From Magnetococcales bacterium (GTDB taxonomy: Bacteria > Pseudomonadota > Magnetococcia > Magnetococcales > JADFYX01), in assembly GCA_015232365.1 (NCBI GenBank), contig JADFZU010000015.1, forward strand, positions 1 through 41,147: a stretch of DNA of 41,147 nucleotides. The letters are read 5' to 3'. The notes beneath the pieces were generated by a model. The model made no database searches. It had not been told where the DNA came from and was given only the letters and a program-made list of their open reading frames with translations. The position numbers and the translations under genes were made by a program. Below, one piece after another: positions 25,606-34,062 of this stretch. The stretch's first letter is position 1. Each line of letters opens with the position of its first letter.

Positions 25606-27248
25606 TATTTATCCTGAAACCCTTTGGAGAGCTGAATAGCCTCTCGAACCTGATCATATAGACTATCGTCTACCATTTTGAAACCGGTACGATTGATATT
25701 GGCAAAAGTCTGTTTATCTTTAATGGCTATAAACCCTTCCCGCAATAAATGGGCAAGCTCTCCATCCAGGTGGTGGGCGGCCACCCAGGCGTGGTATGGG
25801 GCGGTATATACATGGATAGAGCGGAGGTTTTTAGCCTCACGGTAGCGGTTGAAGGTCTCTTCACGCATTGCACCAACATCATAATTTTCCAAATATACCC
25901 CTAAAGCCACTTTGTCATGGCGCCCCAGATAACCATAACTACCAAGATCTTCCGGCTTGATGCCATTTTTTATCAGCTCTGCCTTGGGAACATAACTACC
26001 AAGAGTAGAGTTTTTACTGCCAAAAGCCACGGAAGCCCTCTTCAGATCAAAGATAGTGCGGATCTTCGAGCTATTTTTGACCACAAATACGCCGTGGTGA
26101 GGCTCTCCAATCACCTCCTCACTCACCAGTAGCTGTAATTTATCATTTTTATCTTTACTCAATACATAACTTGCCGCCCCCATTCGAGCCAGATCAGCCA
26201 GACCATTAGCCATGGCGTTGATGGCCTTGGCATACGTTGAATAGATGCGGCTTTCAAAGTGCACATGCCAGCCGTTATCATCAAGATAGTTCTCAAGCTC
26301 TTTTAGAATAGGGTAAACTTTGGCAAAGACACGGCTCGGCCTCTCTCCAGCATAGGTTGCTACCCTGATAGTCTCGGTATCAAACTGCTTTGCCAGGGCC
26401 ATGGCGTGGCGGATTTGATTATAATCAACATCAGAGCCTGGAAGAAAACCGGACCGTTTAATGGTCTTTAGAACATTTGGGTCTTGCAGTTCAAGGAGTA
26501 TGGTTCTGAGACTGTCAACCAGCTCTTGTGATAAATCTCCACTAGCGACCCAAGGTTTGGTAACACATGGAAATTCGAGCAGCTTTCTTAACCCCTTACT
26601 CTTGGCATATTTATTAAAAGTATTTTCGTTTGAGGCTCCCGCCGCATACTTGCCAGAAGCTACAGCATAGACAACTTTATCATGGCGGCCCAGATAGGTG
26701 TGACCAGAGAGATCGCCAGCCATAATTCCAGCCTTCACAAGTTCAGCCTGGGCCAGATAGCGGCCTGTGGTAGATTTTCGAGAACCAAAGGCGATATTCT
26801 CACCCCGTAACTGATCAATAGATTGGATCTTGGATGCTGCAGCTACAGAGAGCACGCCGTTAAAAAATTTTTTACCGTTGTTGCTCTCGATAGCCAATAG
26901 TTGAATGCTGGGGTTTTTCTTTTTAGCCAGAACATAACTTACCGGCCCAAAACGAACAAAATCTACCTCTCCCCCTGCAAGAGCCTCAATTGCCCTACCA
27001 TAAGATGGATAGATCCGCATATTTATCGAGTGGGTCAACCCCTTATCAGCGATGGCATCTTCCAGATATTTCCTGAAAGGCTCCATCTTTTTCAACATTT
27101 CTGTAGAACGGATATGGGTATAGACCCCAAAACTCAATGTTTTGCTATGGGCAACCTCTGCCTCTGCAGTGACTCCCTGAGATGGGTCTAGTAACACTCC
27201 GGCAGATAAAACCGACAAAAAGTAAACTCTAATTAGAAAACTACCCAT
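25605..27248 (-). CDS. Tandem PhnD-like periplasmic substrate-binding protein
   Basis: 547 residues, start ATG 27248 with AGGA about 10 nt upstream. An N-terminal hydrophobic signal ([17 protein letters not shown]) exports it. Two homologous phosphonate-binding (PhnD/SBP_bac) domains follow. The first (about 37-285) has [46 protein letters not shown]; the second (about 290-540) has [43 protein letters not shown]. The matching SxxSTxG and GRHDKV segments show an internal duplication. No permease or ATPase genes are adjacent; instead the gene is coupled to a hybrid kinase, so it is likely a ligand-sensing subunit and not part of an importer. Ligand (phosphonate, phosphite or other oxyanion) is unknown. 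A TTACAA direct repeat lies about 63-78 bp upstream. Confidence 0.9.
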   Translation of the reverse strand: MGSFLIRVYFLSVLSAGVLLDPSQGVTAEAEVAHSKTLSFGVYTHIRSTEMLKKMEPFRKYLEDAIADKGLTHSINMRIYPSYGRAIEALAGGEVDFVRFGPVSYVLAKKKNPSIQLLAIESNNGKKFFNGVLSVAAASKIQSIDQLRGENIAFGSRKSTTGRYLAQAELVKAGIMAGDLSGHTYLGRHDKVVYAVASGKYAAGASNENTFNKYAKSKGLRKLLEFPCVTKPWVASGDLSQELVDSLRTILLELQDPNVLKTIKRSGFLPGSDVDYNQIRHAMALAKQFDTETIRVATYAGERPSRVFAKVYPILKELENYLDDNGWHVHFESRIYSTYAKAINAMANGLADLARMGAASYVLSKDKNDKLQLLVSEEVIGEPHHGVFVVKNSSKIRTIFDLKRASVAFGSKNSTLGSYVPKAELIKNGIKPEDLGSYGYLGRHDKVALGVYLENYDVGAMREETFNRYREAKNLRSIHVYTAPYHAWVAAHHLDGELAHLLREGFIAIKDKQTFANINRTGFKMVDDSLYDQVREAIQLSKGFQDK

Positions 27249-27666
27249 CCATTTGAGTTCCTATAGTTAAAAACATACCAACACCAGTCAGTTTATACTT
27301 TGACGAACAATTACAACACCTTACAACCATGATCAACTCGCACAAAACCCAGTTTAGATAAAAGAATTGATGGTAGCACACCCACTTTATCTGACCAACA
27401 TCTAATTTGTCAGGGATGAGAGCTACCTTAGCCATGCATATGTCTTGCAAAAAAGTCCTACTTTTCAAGCAACCTGGCAGATTATTCACTAAATAGGAAA
27501 ATTTTGCTTTCATTAATCGAATAAGCTGCCTCTACTTCCACAGAAAACCGGCTTTAACTTAATATTATTAAATAGTTAACATTATTGGCACATAACCAGC
27601 TATTACTGTAAGTCAGAAGTGGATAAAACGGAGATACCGGTAACTATAAATAGTGGAGTCTGGAAT
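27249..27666. other. Divergent intergenic region
   Basis: A 418-bp gap between the leftward PhnD-type gene and the rightward STAS-like gene. It contains the TTACAA direct repeat (27311-27326) and a TTAACT/AGTTAA inverted repeat at 27554-27579 in an AT-rich tract near the STAS-like gene. A 90-codon leftward frame overlapping the PhnD start has no support. GTG 27619 is an alternative STAS start. Confidence 0.5.
27311..27326 (-). promoter_or_regulatory. Candidate operator, second copy of the TTGTAA direct repeat
   Basis: TTACAACACCTTACAA, one mismatch from 2900-2915; the preceding A is also conserved. It lies 63-78 bp upstream of the PhnD-type start, a typical distance for an activator or repressor site near a -35 element. 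Confidence 0.4.
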
Positions 27667-27984
27667 ATGTTCAAGGCCGATATGAGCATCAACGTCTATG
27701 AAGACCAAGAGACAGGTGAGGCTGTTATTACTCTTGGCCAACGATTTGATGCTACAGTAATCAGAGATTTTATTGAAGCTTTTTCCAGGTTCGAACAGGA
27801 TAGAGACTTTCTTATAAACCTCAAAGATGTTGAGGGTTTTGGTTTCTCTTCATTAACCCTGCTGCTGCTTTTAAGCAGCTATCTTGTAAGAGACAAATCA
27901 CGAATTTATGTTACAAGATGCAACCATAATGCTGTAAGCAAGGCGGTTAGATTTCCTCTGTTCAAAGCGTTATTCAAGATATAG
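27667..27984 (+). CDS. STAS-domain-like protein (anti-sigma-factor-antagonist type)
   Basis: 105 residues from ATG 27667, which has GGAG 8 nt upstream; the GTG at 27619 would add 16 residues but lacks a good site. The protein has the STAS pattern: a beta-strand [20 protein letters not shown], then [20 protein letters not shown] where the usual phospho-Ser lies in the [DS]SSG-type loop. Here the loop reads FSSLT, so a Ser is present but the following Gly is not. The last strand and helix ([18 protein letters not shown]) complete the fold. No anti-sigma kinase gene is adjacent. It runs convergent with umuC, with the ends overlapping by 11 bp. Confidence 0.7.
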   Translation: MFKADMSINVYEDQETGEAVITLGQRFDATVIRDFIEAFSRFEQDRDFLINLKDVEGFGFSSLTLLLLLSSYLVRDKSRIYVTRCNHNAVSKAVRFPLFKALFKI

Positions 27985-29257
27985 CAAGCACTTGGGGAAT
28001 TTCACTCCAGCTTGTCGTATAAGATGGCGACCTTCTATCTTTCACCACCCTACCCTGCGACTGCAAACCCTCTGCACCAAAGTGGATGGTATTTCGGCCC
28101 ATTTTTTGGTTTAAGCTGTCTATTGCTGTCATAAGGCGGCTGTTTTTGGCTATCTGCACATGGTCGCTAAATAGAGATCTCTGCTGACCATGCAGAGAAA
28201 CCAGATCAAGAAGCATGATTCCAGCTTTATTGTAGGCAAATCCATCTCGATAAATAGTCTCTAGAAGCTGCAAAACATACCTGATAAGACTCCCGGTATC
28301 ACTTAGTGGTTCTGGCAGGATAAATGTGGCACTGTTTTTATAACGCTGCTGCCCAGGTGCGAAACGGCTGGTCTCTATAAAAACTGCTACCGATCTGGCT
28401 AGCAGTTTTTGCTGGCGTAGTTTAACCCCGGCTATTGCTGTATAACTTGCAACTGCCTCTCTGATTGCTGATAGCTCCGAGGTTTTTTTAGCAAATGTCC
28501 GTGAGGAGGTGATGGACTTTTTTGCTTTTCCCCGGCTATCCAAACCAATAGCCGGTATAGCACGCAGTTCCAGAACCGTTTTAGCCAAAACAGTACCAAA
28601 CTTTTTTTCCACCCAGGTAAGGTTGCTATCTCTTAACTGGGCAGCAGTTTTAATTCCGTGACTATTTAACCTTCCAGCCCACCTGGAACCGACCCCCCAT
28701 AGGTCACCTACCTCTAAAATCGCCAAAGCTTTCTCCATAAAACGTGGTGAAGATAGATCAAGCACACCGGCAGTTTTAGGGGATTTTTTTGCTATGCGAT
28801 TAGCAGCTTTAGCCAAAGTTTTTGTTGGCCCAATACCAATTGATACCGGTATACCGGTATTACGCTGCACCGTTGCCTTTATGGTTTTGCAGTGCTCAAT
28901 AGAGCCGGCTCCGGTAAAACCGCTCATATCAAAAAACGCCTCATCTATTGAGTACACCTCCAGATTAAGAGCCATCTCAGCCAAAGTTCGCATAACACGA
29001 GCAGACATATCGCCATAGAGTGCATAGTTTGAGGAGAGAACCTTGACATCATGCTTTTTAATCAGATCACGAATTTTAAAAAACGGTACTCCCATTGTTA
29101 TACCCAGGGCTTTTGCCTCATTGGAACGGGCCACCGCACAGCCATCATTGTTGGATAGAACAATAACCGGACGATTCTCTAAAGCAGGGGCAAAGAGCCG
29201 TTCACAAGAGACATAAAAGTTATTACAGTCGAGAATAGCTATTTTTCCACCTCTCAT
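27974..29257 (-). CDS. umuC: UmuC, Y-family translesion DNA polymerase subunit
   Basis: 427 residues, normal for UmuC. The first catalytic Asp is in [16 protein letters not shown] and the [12 protein letters not shown] motif carries Asp105-Glu106. The helix-hairpin-helix region (about 175-205, [20 protein letters not shown]) and little-finger part follow, and the C-terminal [13 protein letters not shown] segment is typical of UmuC against DinB. With cleaved UmuD it would form Pol V for replication past DNA damage. The start overlaps the UmuD/LexA-like gene by 4 bp (ATGA), so the two are translationally coupled and share its self-controlled promoter. The gene is intact. Confidence 0.95.
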   Translation of the reverse strand: MRGGKIAILDCNNFYVSCERLFAPALENRPVIVLSNNDGCAVARSNEAKALGITMGVPFFKIRDLIKKHDVKVLSSNYALYGDMSARVMRTLAEMALNLEVYSIDEAFFDMSGFTGAGSIEHCKTIKATVQRNTGIPVSIGIGPTKTLAKAANRIAKKSPKTAGVLDLSSPRFMEKALAILEVGDLWGVGSRWAGRLNSHGIKTAAQLRDSNLTWVEKKFGTVLAKTVLELRAIPAIGLDSRGKAKKSITSSRTFAKKTSELSAIREAVASYTAIAGVKLRQQKLLARSVAVFIETSRFAPGQQRYKNSATFILPEPLSDTGSLIRYVLQLLETIYRDGFAYNKAGIMLLDLVSLHGQQRSLFSDHVQIAKNSRLMTAIDSLNQKMGRNTIHFGAEGLQSQGRVVKDRRSPSYTTSWSEIPQVLAIS

Positions 29258-29931
29258 CGTCTACGAAACTCCTGCACCGCACTGGTAACGACACCCCAAA
29301 TTGTTACCCCCATCTCTTCAGTGATCTCCACAGGTTTAAAATCAGGATTAGCAGGCATAAAAAAAAGTTTACCCTCTTTATCTCTAAGCAGGCGTTTAAC
29401 CGTTAACTCACTATGGATAACCGCAACAACGATATCACCACTTTTAGGCTCTAAAGAGCGGTCGACAACCAGAATATTGCCAGGGTGAATACCAGCTCCA
29501 ATCATTGACGACCCCTCGACCCTGACAAAAAAAGTCGCTGCCGGATGCTCTATAAGGTGGCGGTTCAGATCAAGCTGGTTCTCGATATAGTCATCTGCTG
29601 GCGAAGGAAATCCGGCCGGAACCATTGATGAAAACAGAGGCAAGGCAACCTCTGCACCTTGAGTAGCAGCATGGAGTAGAGATACCCGACAGCTACTCTC
29701 TTTTTCAACTTTCTCTTGCTGCACATTTACCAACCTGATTGATCGGGCTTTTCCCTGCTCATGGAGCAGAACCCCCTTGGTTTTCAACCTTTGTATCTGC
29801 TCATGGACGCTAGACCCCTTTATATTGAGCAACTCTGCCAACTCCAGAATAGTCGGCGGCATCCCATGTATGGTAGTAAACGATTGAATCTGCTCGACTA
29901 AACGTTCTTGTGCCGGTGTTAGCTCTTTCAT
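29254..29931 (-). CDS. umuD: UmuD/LexA-type autocleaving S24 protein with N-terminal DNA-binding domain
   Basis: 225 residues from ATG 29931 (AAGGA 9 nt upstream). An upstream in-frame extension to 30051 is rejected because it would read through the predicted promoter at 30020-30048. The N-terminal ~75 residues form a LexA-like winged helix ([46 protein letters not shown]). The C-terminal part resembles UmuD ([20 protein letters not shown]) with cleavage expected at Ala106-Gly107, nucleophile Ser142 (GSSM) and Lys179 (LTVKRLL). The 36-residue gap from site to Ser equals that in UmuD. The combination resembles UmuD homologs with a repressor domain, as described in Acinetobacter, so it may repress its own operon and also serve as the Pol V partner. 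The mutagenesis role is inferred from coupling to umuC. Confidence 0.9.
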   Translation of the reverse strand: MKELTPAQERLVEQIQSFTTIHGMPPTILELAELLNIKGSSVHEQIQRLKTKGVLLHEQGKARSIRLVNVQQEKVEKESSCRVSLLHAATQGAEVALPLFSSMVPAGFPSPADDYIENQLDLNRHLIEHPAATFFVRVEGSSMIGAGIHPGNILVVDRSLEPKSGDIVVAVIHSELTVKRLLRDKEGKLFFMPANPDFKPVEITEEMGVTIWGVVTSAVQEFRRR

Positions 29932-30019
29932 CCCATCAAATCCTTTTTTGATATTAAGGGCCGATGGTAAAGTGAACCATCCATTTTGCTTATCTTTTAG
30001 CCCCAACTCTGAGACCTGA

Positions 30020-30048
30020 AATATATTAGGTTTCAAAAGAGATTTCAA
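30020..30048 (-). promoter_or_regulatory. Sigma70-like promoter of the umuD-umuC operon
   Basis: On the minus strand TTGAAA (-35, 30043-30048) and TATATT (-10, 30020-30025) are 17 bp apart, about 90 bp upstream of the UmuD start. A second TTGAAA lies 6 bp inside the spacer, giving a TTGAAA-N6-TTGAAA direct repeat that could be a damage-response operator. No Escherichia-type CTGT-N8-ACAG box is visible. Confidence 0.6.
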
Positions 30049-30272
30049 CAAATAGACTCTTTAACGCAATTATTGCCGAATACTTTTTCCTTGCCAAAAA
30101 TCTAAGCACTCATTAAAAGAAGCTGAAAACACAGATTATTTTGCATTATTATTCTAAAAATAAGAATTCGGCACACTATATGCAAGCCCTCACTTCCATG
30201 TGTAGCCAATAAATAAAGTTGAAAAGCCTACTTTGTTGTACATGAAAAAAATCCGGTCAATTGGCTGCGTTC
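30049..30272. other. Intergenic stretch upstream of umuD
   Basis: No gene seen. TGCCGAATAC (30074-30083) and GAATTCGGCA (30164-30173) form a widely spaced inverted pair. Both resemble the inner part of the palindromic repeat termini (GATTCGGCAGTTG) and may be decayed ends. Confidence 0.35.
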
Positions 30273-30446
30273 TTTAACCTAGATTCGGCAGTTGGGCGTG
30301 CATTAATGGTGCAATATATTGGTTTGTCTGGTTAAACAGGAAAAATCGAACTCACCTTGTTGGTGACAAGACTTTTTTCTGGTTTTCCAGGTGCATCAAT
30401 TGGTTGTGCCAGTAGATGTACGAACAACTACCGCATCTAGGTTTAA
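30273..30446. repeat. ~174-bp palindromic element, best-preserved copy
   Basis: Terminal inverted repeats of 22 bp (TTTAACCTAGATTCGGCAGTTG at 30273-30294 and its near complement at 30425-30446) match at 19 positions. The core contains CTGG...CCAG and CACCTTGTTGGTG symmetries and aligns along its length with 18310-18482. No ORF is inside. It ends 24 bp before the start of a 53-codon gene and just before that gene's Shine-Dalgarno, so it may act as that gene's leader or carry its promoter. Confidence 0.82.
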
Positions 30447-30470
30447 CGCTTTTAATAAGGAGACTTCACA

Positions 30471-30632
30471 ATGAGCACGTTGCATATAGAGATGGAAGAG
30501 AACGGTTTTGGTATTTTTGATAGTGACCAGAACAGCTACGTTTTTGAAGGTATCGAAGATCTATCAATAGCATATGAGCTCCATGAAATGTTATTAGGCG
30601 AAAGAGAAGATGAGCAGGCTTTACTCGCATAA
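30471..30632 (+). CDS. 53-aa acidic hypothetical protein
   Basis: The ORF starts at ATG 30471 with a strong AAGGAG Shine-Dalgarno 8 nt upstream, one of the best in the window. The product (begins MSTLHIEMEENGFGIFDSDQ, ends EDEQALLA) has about 14 Asp/Glu and a single Arg, no Cys, no membrane segment and no recognised domain. The first half looks beta-stranded and the second (LSIAYELHEMLLGERE) amphipathic helical. High acidity might fit a DNA-mimic or a small protein-binding regulator, but that is speculation. It lies immediately after the best-preserved palindromic element and before a large inverted repeat. The longer antisense frame over it (30466-30891) has no start signal. Confidence 0.6.
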   Translation: MSTLHIEMEENGFGIFDSDQNSYVFEGIEDLSIAYELHEMLLGEREDEQALLA

Positions 30633-30695
30633 ATAACATAATGATATAATTAGAAATTTGCAGCAAATCTAGATTAAACAAAATACCTAAGAAAC

Positions 30696-30786
30696 GGTAA
30701 AAAAATTTTCGCAGAGATATACCAGCTCGACAAAGCGTGGTGATGGCTCCGTGGTGGGCTGTACTATCTCTGCGATATTTTCTACC
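30696..30786. repeat. 91-bp imperfect inverted repeat, possible structured RNA
   Basis: The left arm (30696-30719) reads GGTAAA...CGCAGAGATA and the right arm (30765-30786) TATCTCTGCGA...TACC, with a perfect 11-bp core TCGCAGAGATA/TATCTCTGCGA. Inner pairs (CCAGC against GGCTG) extend the fold around a 45-nt GC-richer loop. There is no T-tract, so it is not a simple terminator. It lies 64 bp after the 53-aa ORF. A CAAATCTAGATTAAAC stretch at 30664-30679 resembles a decayed end of the 174-bp family. Confidence 0.5.
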
Positions 30787-31028
30787 GTGGCTGCCGAATA
30801 GACTCTTCAGGAGCAACATCAACAATATAGACAGATCAATAAAAAAGAGTTTTCCTAAAAAACAGCCGTTGCAACCAAACTCTGCGACCACCGGCTTTTG
30901 CTCTATTAGATGCTTAATAATTGGGATCTTTTTTTTATGGACTTTATCCTGGATAAAGATGTAGCATAGTTTCGATAATATTAGTTCATAGCATCAACTA
31001 TTTTTTTCTTAAAGCAGTGCTGCCAACC
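30787..31028. other. Intergenic region before the SGNH-like gene
   Basis: 242 bp with AT-rich tracts. A 75-codon rightward frame crosses it without start signal or domain. No clear promoter or terminator was identified. Confidence 0.35.
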
Positions 31029-32108
31029 ATGAAAGTCAACAAAAATCTCTTTAAATGGGGTTGGTTATCAATACTGTTTATTTTCTCCTATCTATTAATA
31101 GCTACAGCAGCCACCCACATATCTCGATATATGATCCCTAAACCATATATGGGCGGGATCTCTTCACAGCAAGAGGCTTTTTTCCAGCAGAAAGACGATA
31201 TCAACCTGCTATTTCTTGGTTCAAGCGGATTTGGCTCAACCATCAACCCGATAATCCTTGATAGTGAGATGGACCGCCTGGGCTGCCCAATCCGCTCCTT
31301 CAACCTGTCTCCTGATGGGCTAAACTCAATCGAGACCCGGTATGTTCTAGAACAAATTATTAAAAGCAGACCAAAAAAACTCTCGACAATTATTCTCGAC
31401 CTACCACCAATTCACTACGGCTTTAAACAGAAAGATGCACTACGGACCAGATTTTTCAACACCTGGTCAAACTTTGTCCCATTTGTCACAGATATTTGGA
31501 ACCTGCCCAGGTTCAGAAAAAAACGTGCGTTGATCTTATTGGATTTTATCATCTCATTTGCCTATGAACGCAGTGGGGTTGGTCTGCTACACTCCACTTT
31601 TATCAGCCCCCCTGAAGGTTATCCACCAGCAGAGATAATTGTCCGGCAGCGAGGATATGGTGGAGATTTGGAAAAACATATCCACTCAGCAGAGAAAAGT
31701 GCCAGACTGAGCAGAGAGGTGGCAAAACTAAAAAAGCAGATTGATAGCTGGAAAGCATCATATGCCGAGATGAACCGTGTCGGACACCTTGCCAGACTCA
31801 AACCGGTTATTGATAAGGTGGAGAGTTATGGCTTTGAAGTAGCAGTTCTGCTAGCTCCAACCATGACCAACTACTCATACGCTGAACCGTTAAAACAGAT
31901 TTTTACCGAAAAAATGCCCAGGACTCCAATGTGGCACTACAACGATTTTGTCAAATGGCCAGATTTTATGGATGGGGCAAACCTAAGAAACATTACCCAT
32001 ATGAATCCTCGTGGTGCGGTCATGTTCTCCAAGATACTTGCAAAGGATCTCTGCCAAAGTTTTAAATCTGGCGAGTTGAGAAGCATCACCCCGCCATTAA
32101 GTCTATAA
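31029..32108 (+). CDS. SGNH/DltD-like envelope protein paired with MBOAT
   Basis: 359 residues from ATG 31029; GTG 31017 is an in-frame alternative and neither has a clear Shine-Dalgarno. A single N-terminal membrane helix (about 9-30, WGWLSILFIFSYLLIATAA) anchors it. The next strand, INLLFLGSSGFGSTINP, fits the nucleophile block of SGNH-like folds (GxS), and NITHMNPRGAVMFSKIL near the end carries the His expected in the last block. Partner proteins of AlgI/DltB-type MBOATs (AlgJ, AlgX, DltD) have this form and complete transfer of acyl groups to exported polymers. The MBOAT gene follows after 25 bp. I infer polymer acylation in the periplasm; the polymer is unknown. Confidence 0.75.
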   Translation: MKVNKNLFKWGWLSILFIFSYLLIATAATHISRYMIPKPYMGGISSQQEAFFQQKDDINLLFLGSSGFGSTINPIILDSEMDRLGCPIRSFNLSPDGLNSIETRYVLEQIIKSRPKKLSTIILDLPPIHYGFKQKDALRTRFFNTWSNFVPFVTDIWNLPRFRKKRALILLDFIISFAYERSGVGLLHSTFISPPEGYPPAEIIVRQRGYGGDLEKHIHSAEKSARLSREVAKLKKQIDSWKASYAEMNRVGHLARLKPVIDKVESYGFEVAVLLAPTMTNYSYAEPLKQIFTEKMPRTPMWHYNDFVKWPDFMDGANLRNITHMNPRGAVMFSKILAKDLCQSFKSGELRSITPPLSL

Positions 32109-32133
32109 ATAGATGATAGTACTGGAAAAATAG

Positions 32134-33549
32134 ATGTTATTTATTGAGTTTCGATTCATTGTTTTCTTTATAATTGTCTGGCTGGTTTTCTGGTCTTTGC
32201 GTTCCAACACGCTTAGAAAATGGCTGTTACTCATCGGTAGTTATGTTTTCTATGCCTCTTGGGACTACCGTTTTCTCTCCCTGATTCTCATTGCAACCGC
32301 CACCAACCATATAGCTGCCATACGCATTCAGGACTCATCGGAAAGAACCATAAGATTACGCTGGCTGACCTCTACCATTGTCATCAATATTGGTATTCTG
32401 TTTGTATTTAAATATCTTAATTTTTTTGCCGACTCACTGGTGGATCTAATCAACGTTTTTGGCGGCACTGCCAGTCCAACACTGCTCAACATAATTTTAC
32501 CAGTCGGTATAAGTTTCTACACTTTTCAGAGTTTGAGCTACCCACTTGATGTCTATCAACGGAAGATGGAGCCAAGCCGAAGCTGGTTGGATTTTTCTCT
32601 TTTTGTGGCGTTTTTTCCCCAACTGGTTGCTGGCCCGATAGTCAGGGCCAAAGAGTTCATGCCCCAACTAGCCATATTAAAAACCTTCGCAGAGATCCCG
32701 GTTCGGGCCTGTTTAACCCTCTTTTTGATCGGTTTTGCCAAGAAAGCGGTGGTTGCCGATGGTCTTGCCCCCTTTCTAGATCCAATTTATGAGAATCCAG
32801 CCGCTTACAGCTCTCTGGATATTTTTTATGGACAGTTGCTCTACTCCATTCAGGTCTACTGTGATTTTTCCGGTTATTCAGATATGGCAATCGCTTCGGC
32901 AGGACTACTGGGTTATAAGTTACCACTCAATTTCAATTTCCCATATTTTTCCGCCTCCCTTGCCGATTTCTGGCGTAGGTGGCACATATCTCTCTCCTCA
33001 TGGCTCCATGACTACCTCTACCTGCCGCTGTTTTTCATGGGCAAAAACCGTTTTTCCAAAATAATGGTCTATCGCAACGTAATTATTACCATGCTGCTTT
33101 GCGGTCTCTGGCATGGTGCAGCATGGGGGTATATTATTTTTGGCCTCTTTCATGGTCTGGCGTTGGTAGTCGCTCAGGAGTGGCAATCTTTTACAAAAAG
33201 AGGCAAAATCACCATCCCTTTTAGCAAAGCTATCGGCATTGCCACCACCTTCTATTTTGTCTGCTGGACCTTTGTCTTGTTCCGTACCCAAGATATGAAT
33301 GTGGCATGGCATCTAACTGTTGGTCATTTTTTCAGCAACATCCCCAGCAGTGAAACACTCCCCAGCGCAGCCCCGGCTCTTTTTATTTTTTTAGCTATTG
33401 TCCACACCTGCTTCTACCGCTGGGATCTGCCAAAATGGTTTGCCAATCTTAAACCTTGGATTTTTTCTCTCTCGGCAGGAGCCGTAGCAGCATTTTTGGT
33501 GGCGATGGTTCCAGTTGGATACCGACCCTTTATCTATTTTCAATTTTAA
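32134..33549 (+). CDS. MBOAT family O-acyltransferase (AlgI-like)
   Basis: 471 residues, the usual AlgI size. It is polytopic with about ten membrane helices, starting with FRFIVFFIIVWLVFWSL. Family segments are clear: LPVGISFYTFQSLSYPLDVY, FFPQLVAGPIVRAKEFMPQL, YCDFSGYSDMAIA, PYFSASLADFWRRWHISLSS and the catalytic His in LCGLWHGAAWGYIIFG. It would move acyl groups across the inner membrane onto an exported polysaccharide or lipid. Its neighbours are an SGNH-like partner upstream and an acyl carrier protein 1.5 kb downstream on the same strand, which could supply the acyl donor. A GGAAAA weak Shine-Dalgarno precedes the ATG. Confidence 0.93.
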   Translation: MLFIEFRFIVFFIIVWLVFWSLRSNTLRKWLLLIGSYVFYASWDYRFLSLILIATATNHIAAIRIQDSSERTIRLRWLTSTIVINIGILFVFKYLNFFADSLVDLINVFGGTASPTLLNIILPVGISFYTFQSLSYPLDVYQRKMEPSRSWLDFSLFVAFFPQLVAGPIVRAKEFMPQLAILKTFAEIPVRACLTLFLIGFAKKAVVADGLAPFLDPIYENPAAYSSLDIFYGQLLYSIQVYCDFSGYSDMAIASAGLLGYKLPLNFNFPYFSASLADFWRRWHISLSSWLHDYLYLPLFFMGKNRFSKIMVYRNVIITMLLCGLWHGAAWGYIIFGLFHGLALVVAQEWQSFTKRGKITIPFSKAIGIATTFYFVCWTFVLFRTQDMNVAWHLTVGHFFSNIPSSETLPSAAPALFIFLAIVHTCFYRWDLPKWFANLKPWIFSLSAGAVAAFLVAMVPVGYRPFIYFQF

Positions 33550-33636
33550 CCATTTTTCTATTAACCTGGAAAAAGAAAAGTAGCGTATGTAATAATTGCA
33601 GATACCTCTGTTTCCTATATTGCTAAGGCAGTCTAA

Positions 33637-34062
33637 ATGGATAGATGGAAGATGGGCCATGTTGGTTATGTGGTGAAAAATATGGAAGGCGCTCTCAAGA
33701 GGTTTGCAAAGGAGGGCTGTTCAGTGCTGATTCCGGCAACTGATGACCCGCTCCAAAAAGTCTCCTGTGCCCTGCTCAGTATGCCTGGAGATTGCAACAT
33801 AGAACTTGTAGCACCACTGGATGGGCAAGAGTCCCCACTCACCGGACGTTTAGCCCGGCAAGGCGGTCTGGACCATATCTGTTTTATAGTGCCTGATTTA
33901 GCAAAGGCACTCTCCCAAGAGGTAGAGAGAGGCAGTATTCCCGTCTGCCAGCCAACCTATGCAGTTACCTTTAATGCTGACATTGCATTTGTTCACCGTC
34001 GCAGCGGCCTTGTAGTTGAGTTAATGGCCTTTAACTCCAACAGCCACTCCAGGGAGATTTAA
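33637..34062 (+). CDS. VOC/glyoxalase-fold protein, methylmalonyl-CoA epimerase-like
   Basis: 141 residues with the two beta-alpha-beta-beta-beta repeats of the vicinal-oxygen-chelate fold. Four candidate metal ligands sit where expected: His in MGHVGYVV, Glu in CNIELVAPL, His in GGLDHICFIV and Glu in GLVVELMAF. This pattern is close to methylmalonyl-CoA epimerase. Here it is translationally coupled to a methyltransferase (TAATG overlap) and close to an acyl carrier protein, so it may act on an acyl-ACP or acyl-CoA intermediate in building the group transferred by the MBOAT. True epimerase activity is not established by the sequence. Confidence 0.82.
   Translation: MDRWKMGHVGYVVKNMEGALKRFAKEGCSVLIPATDDPLQKVSCALLSMPGDCNIELVAPLDGQESPLTGRLARQGGLDHICFIVPDLAKALSQEVERGSIPVCQPTYAVTFNADIAFVHRRSGLVVELMAFNSNSHSREI

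Noticed and set aside
27241..27513. 90-codon leftward frame overlapping the PhnD-type start
   Set aside because: It covers the probable promoter and the TTACAA repeat and encodes a Cys-rich chance sequence.
29932..30051. N-terminal 40-codon extension of the UmuD/LexA-like protein
   Set aside because: It would start upstream of the predicted -10 box, and the internal ATG has a good Shine-Dalgarno and matches the family N-terminus.
30466..30891. 141-codon leftward frame after umuD
   Set aside because: It runs antisense to the 53-aa ORF, which has a strong Shine-Dalgarno, and across the 91-bp inverted repeat; it has no start signal and a Cys/Leu/Phe-rich composition without a domain.
30737..30964. 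75-codon rightward frame before the SGNH-like gene
   Set aside because: It starts inside the inverted repeat, lacks a ribosome binding site and has a chance-like Trp/Ile/Lys composition.
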